From Betaproteobacteria bacterium (GTDB lineage Bacteria > Pseudomonadota > Gammaproteobacteria > Burkholderiales > Rhodocyclaceae): a stretch of 64,000 nt of DNA. The stretch is from assembly GCA_016720065.1 (NCBI GenBank), contig JADJXY010000002.1, positions 2,617,001-2,681,000 of the forward strand, written 5' to 3'. Made by a program: the position numbers and the translations under genes. Below the pieces are notes generated by a model. That model saw only the letters and a program-made list of their open reading frames with translations, ran no database searches and was not told the DNA's origin. Shown here piece after piece: positions 63,725 through 64,000 of this stretch (its first letter is position 1; every line of letters begins with the position of its first letter).

Positions 63725-64000
63725 GTGGAACCGATTACGACGACATCGAGCGAGGATAGCACGGCCTGGCGGCGCGCGTTGCGGGCGGAAATGGCCGCCC
63801 GGCGCGAAGCCCTGACGCCGGAGTGCCGTCGTGATTGGTCGGCGGCCCTCTCCGGGCATCTGATTGCCGCACTGCCTGCCCATCGCCTGGGCATCGTGGG
63901 CCATTGCTGGCCCATCCGCAACGAGCCGGACCTTGCCGTCGCGTTGGATCACTGGCGCGCCCGGGGCAGCCTGACCGCCCTGCCGGTGGTCGTGGCGCCG
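63725..64000 (+). CDS. 5-formyltetrahydrofolate cyclo-ligase, N-terminal part
   Basis: The first 92 codons; the gene continues past the right edge. From GTG 63725 the frame reads VEPITTTSSEDSTAWRRALR, then AEMAARREALTPECRRDWSA and HRLGIVGHCWPIRNEPDL, matching the start of the YgfA/5-FCL family. The enzyme converts 5-formyl-THF to 5,10-methenyl-THF with ATP. An ATG at codon 24 would cut the first helix, so GTG is preferred; the true start could be another near-upstream codon. Confidence 0.8.
   Translation, partial: MEPITTTSSEDSTAWRRALRAEMAARREALTPECRRDWSAALSGHLIAALPAHRLGIVGHCWPIRNEPDLAVALDHWRARGSLTALPVVVAP

Overview
The window is about 64 kb of GC-rich chromosome, most likely from a betaproteobacterium of the Rhodocyclales type (Azospira, Dechloromonas, Thauera relatives). 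This rests on the gene repertoire: Liv transport with an acyl-CoA ligase, fused isobutyryl-CoA mutase IcmF, a TtcA / pteridine-reductase pair, an NDUFA9-like protein, DUF1631, DUF748 and a small YjfB-type protein. It is an inference from families, not from a database search. Genes are densely packed, with many ATGA-type start/stop overlaps. I saw no rRNA, tRNA or CRISPR array.

Layout. 1-3.1 kb: the end of a branched-chain amino-acid (Liv) transport operon and a large acyl-CoA ligase, divergent from a hemerythrin-like protein. 4-6 kb: a chemoreceptor and an overlapping PAS protein. 6.3-19 kb: a type I secretion locus with two RTX calcium-binding proteins (576 and 1524 aa), a PrtD-like ABC exporter, an HlyD-type fusion protein and a double TPR/glycosyltransferase-like protein. 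19.2-20.2 kb: a DUF4160/DUF2442-HTH toxin-antitoxin-like pair lying between two copies of the 3' end of a lost RTX gene. 20-24 kb: icmF and a divergent folE-like gene. 24.4-38.5 kb: an accessory-looking block with an exported WD40-caspase protein, a flotillin remnant, a rhomboid protease, an SH3 protein, an SPFH protein, a two-component system, and small envelope proteins (DUF3828, DUF302, glycine-rich, BrkB/YihY). 38.7-50 kb: trhP, rng, an IS66 remnant, an FHA-cyclase, ttcA, a pteridine reductase, a hybrid kinase with a FIST protein, and a MidA-like methyltransferase. 50-64 kb: housekeeping genes (cca, NDUFA9-like, DUF748, slt, 5-FTHF cyclo-ligase) broken up by small mobile elements and a vapBC pair.

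The most distinctive signal is small non-coding mobile DNA landing in operon junctions. Two elements of one MITE family (perfect 17-bp inverted ends, 5-bp target duplications) lie at 50221-50455 and 52497-52640. The second went exactly into an ATGA stop/start overlap between cca and a hydrolase gene, and its target duplication rebuilt both codons. An unrelated element at 58911-59063 appears to have split a formerly coupled vapBC pair in the same way.

The exported caspase-WD40 protein, rhomboid protease, SPFH protein and two-component system lie in consecutive transcription units. They are the best candidate here for an undescribed envelope stress or defence neighbourhood, though that link is inference only.
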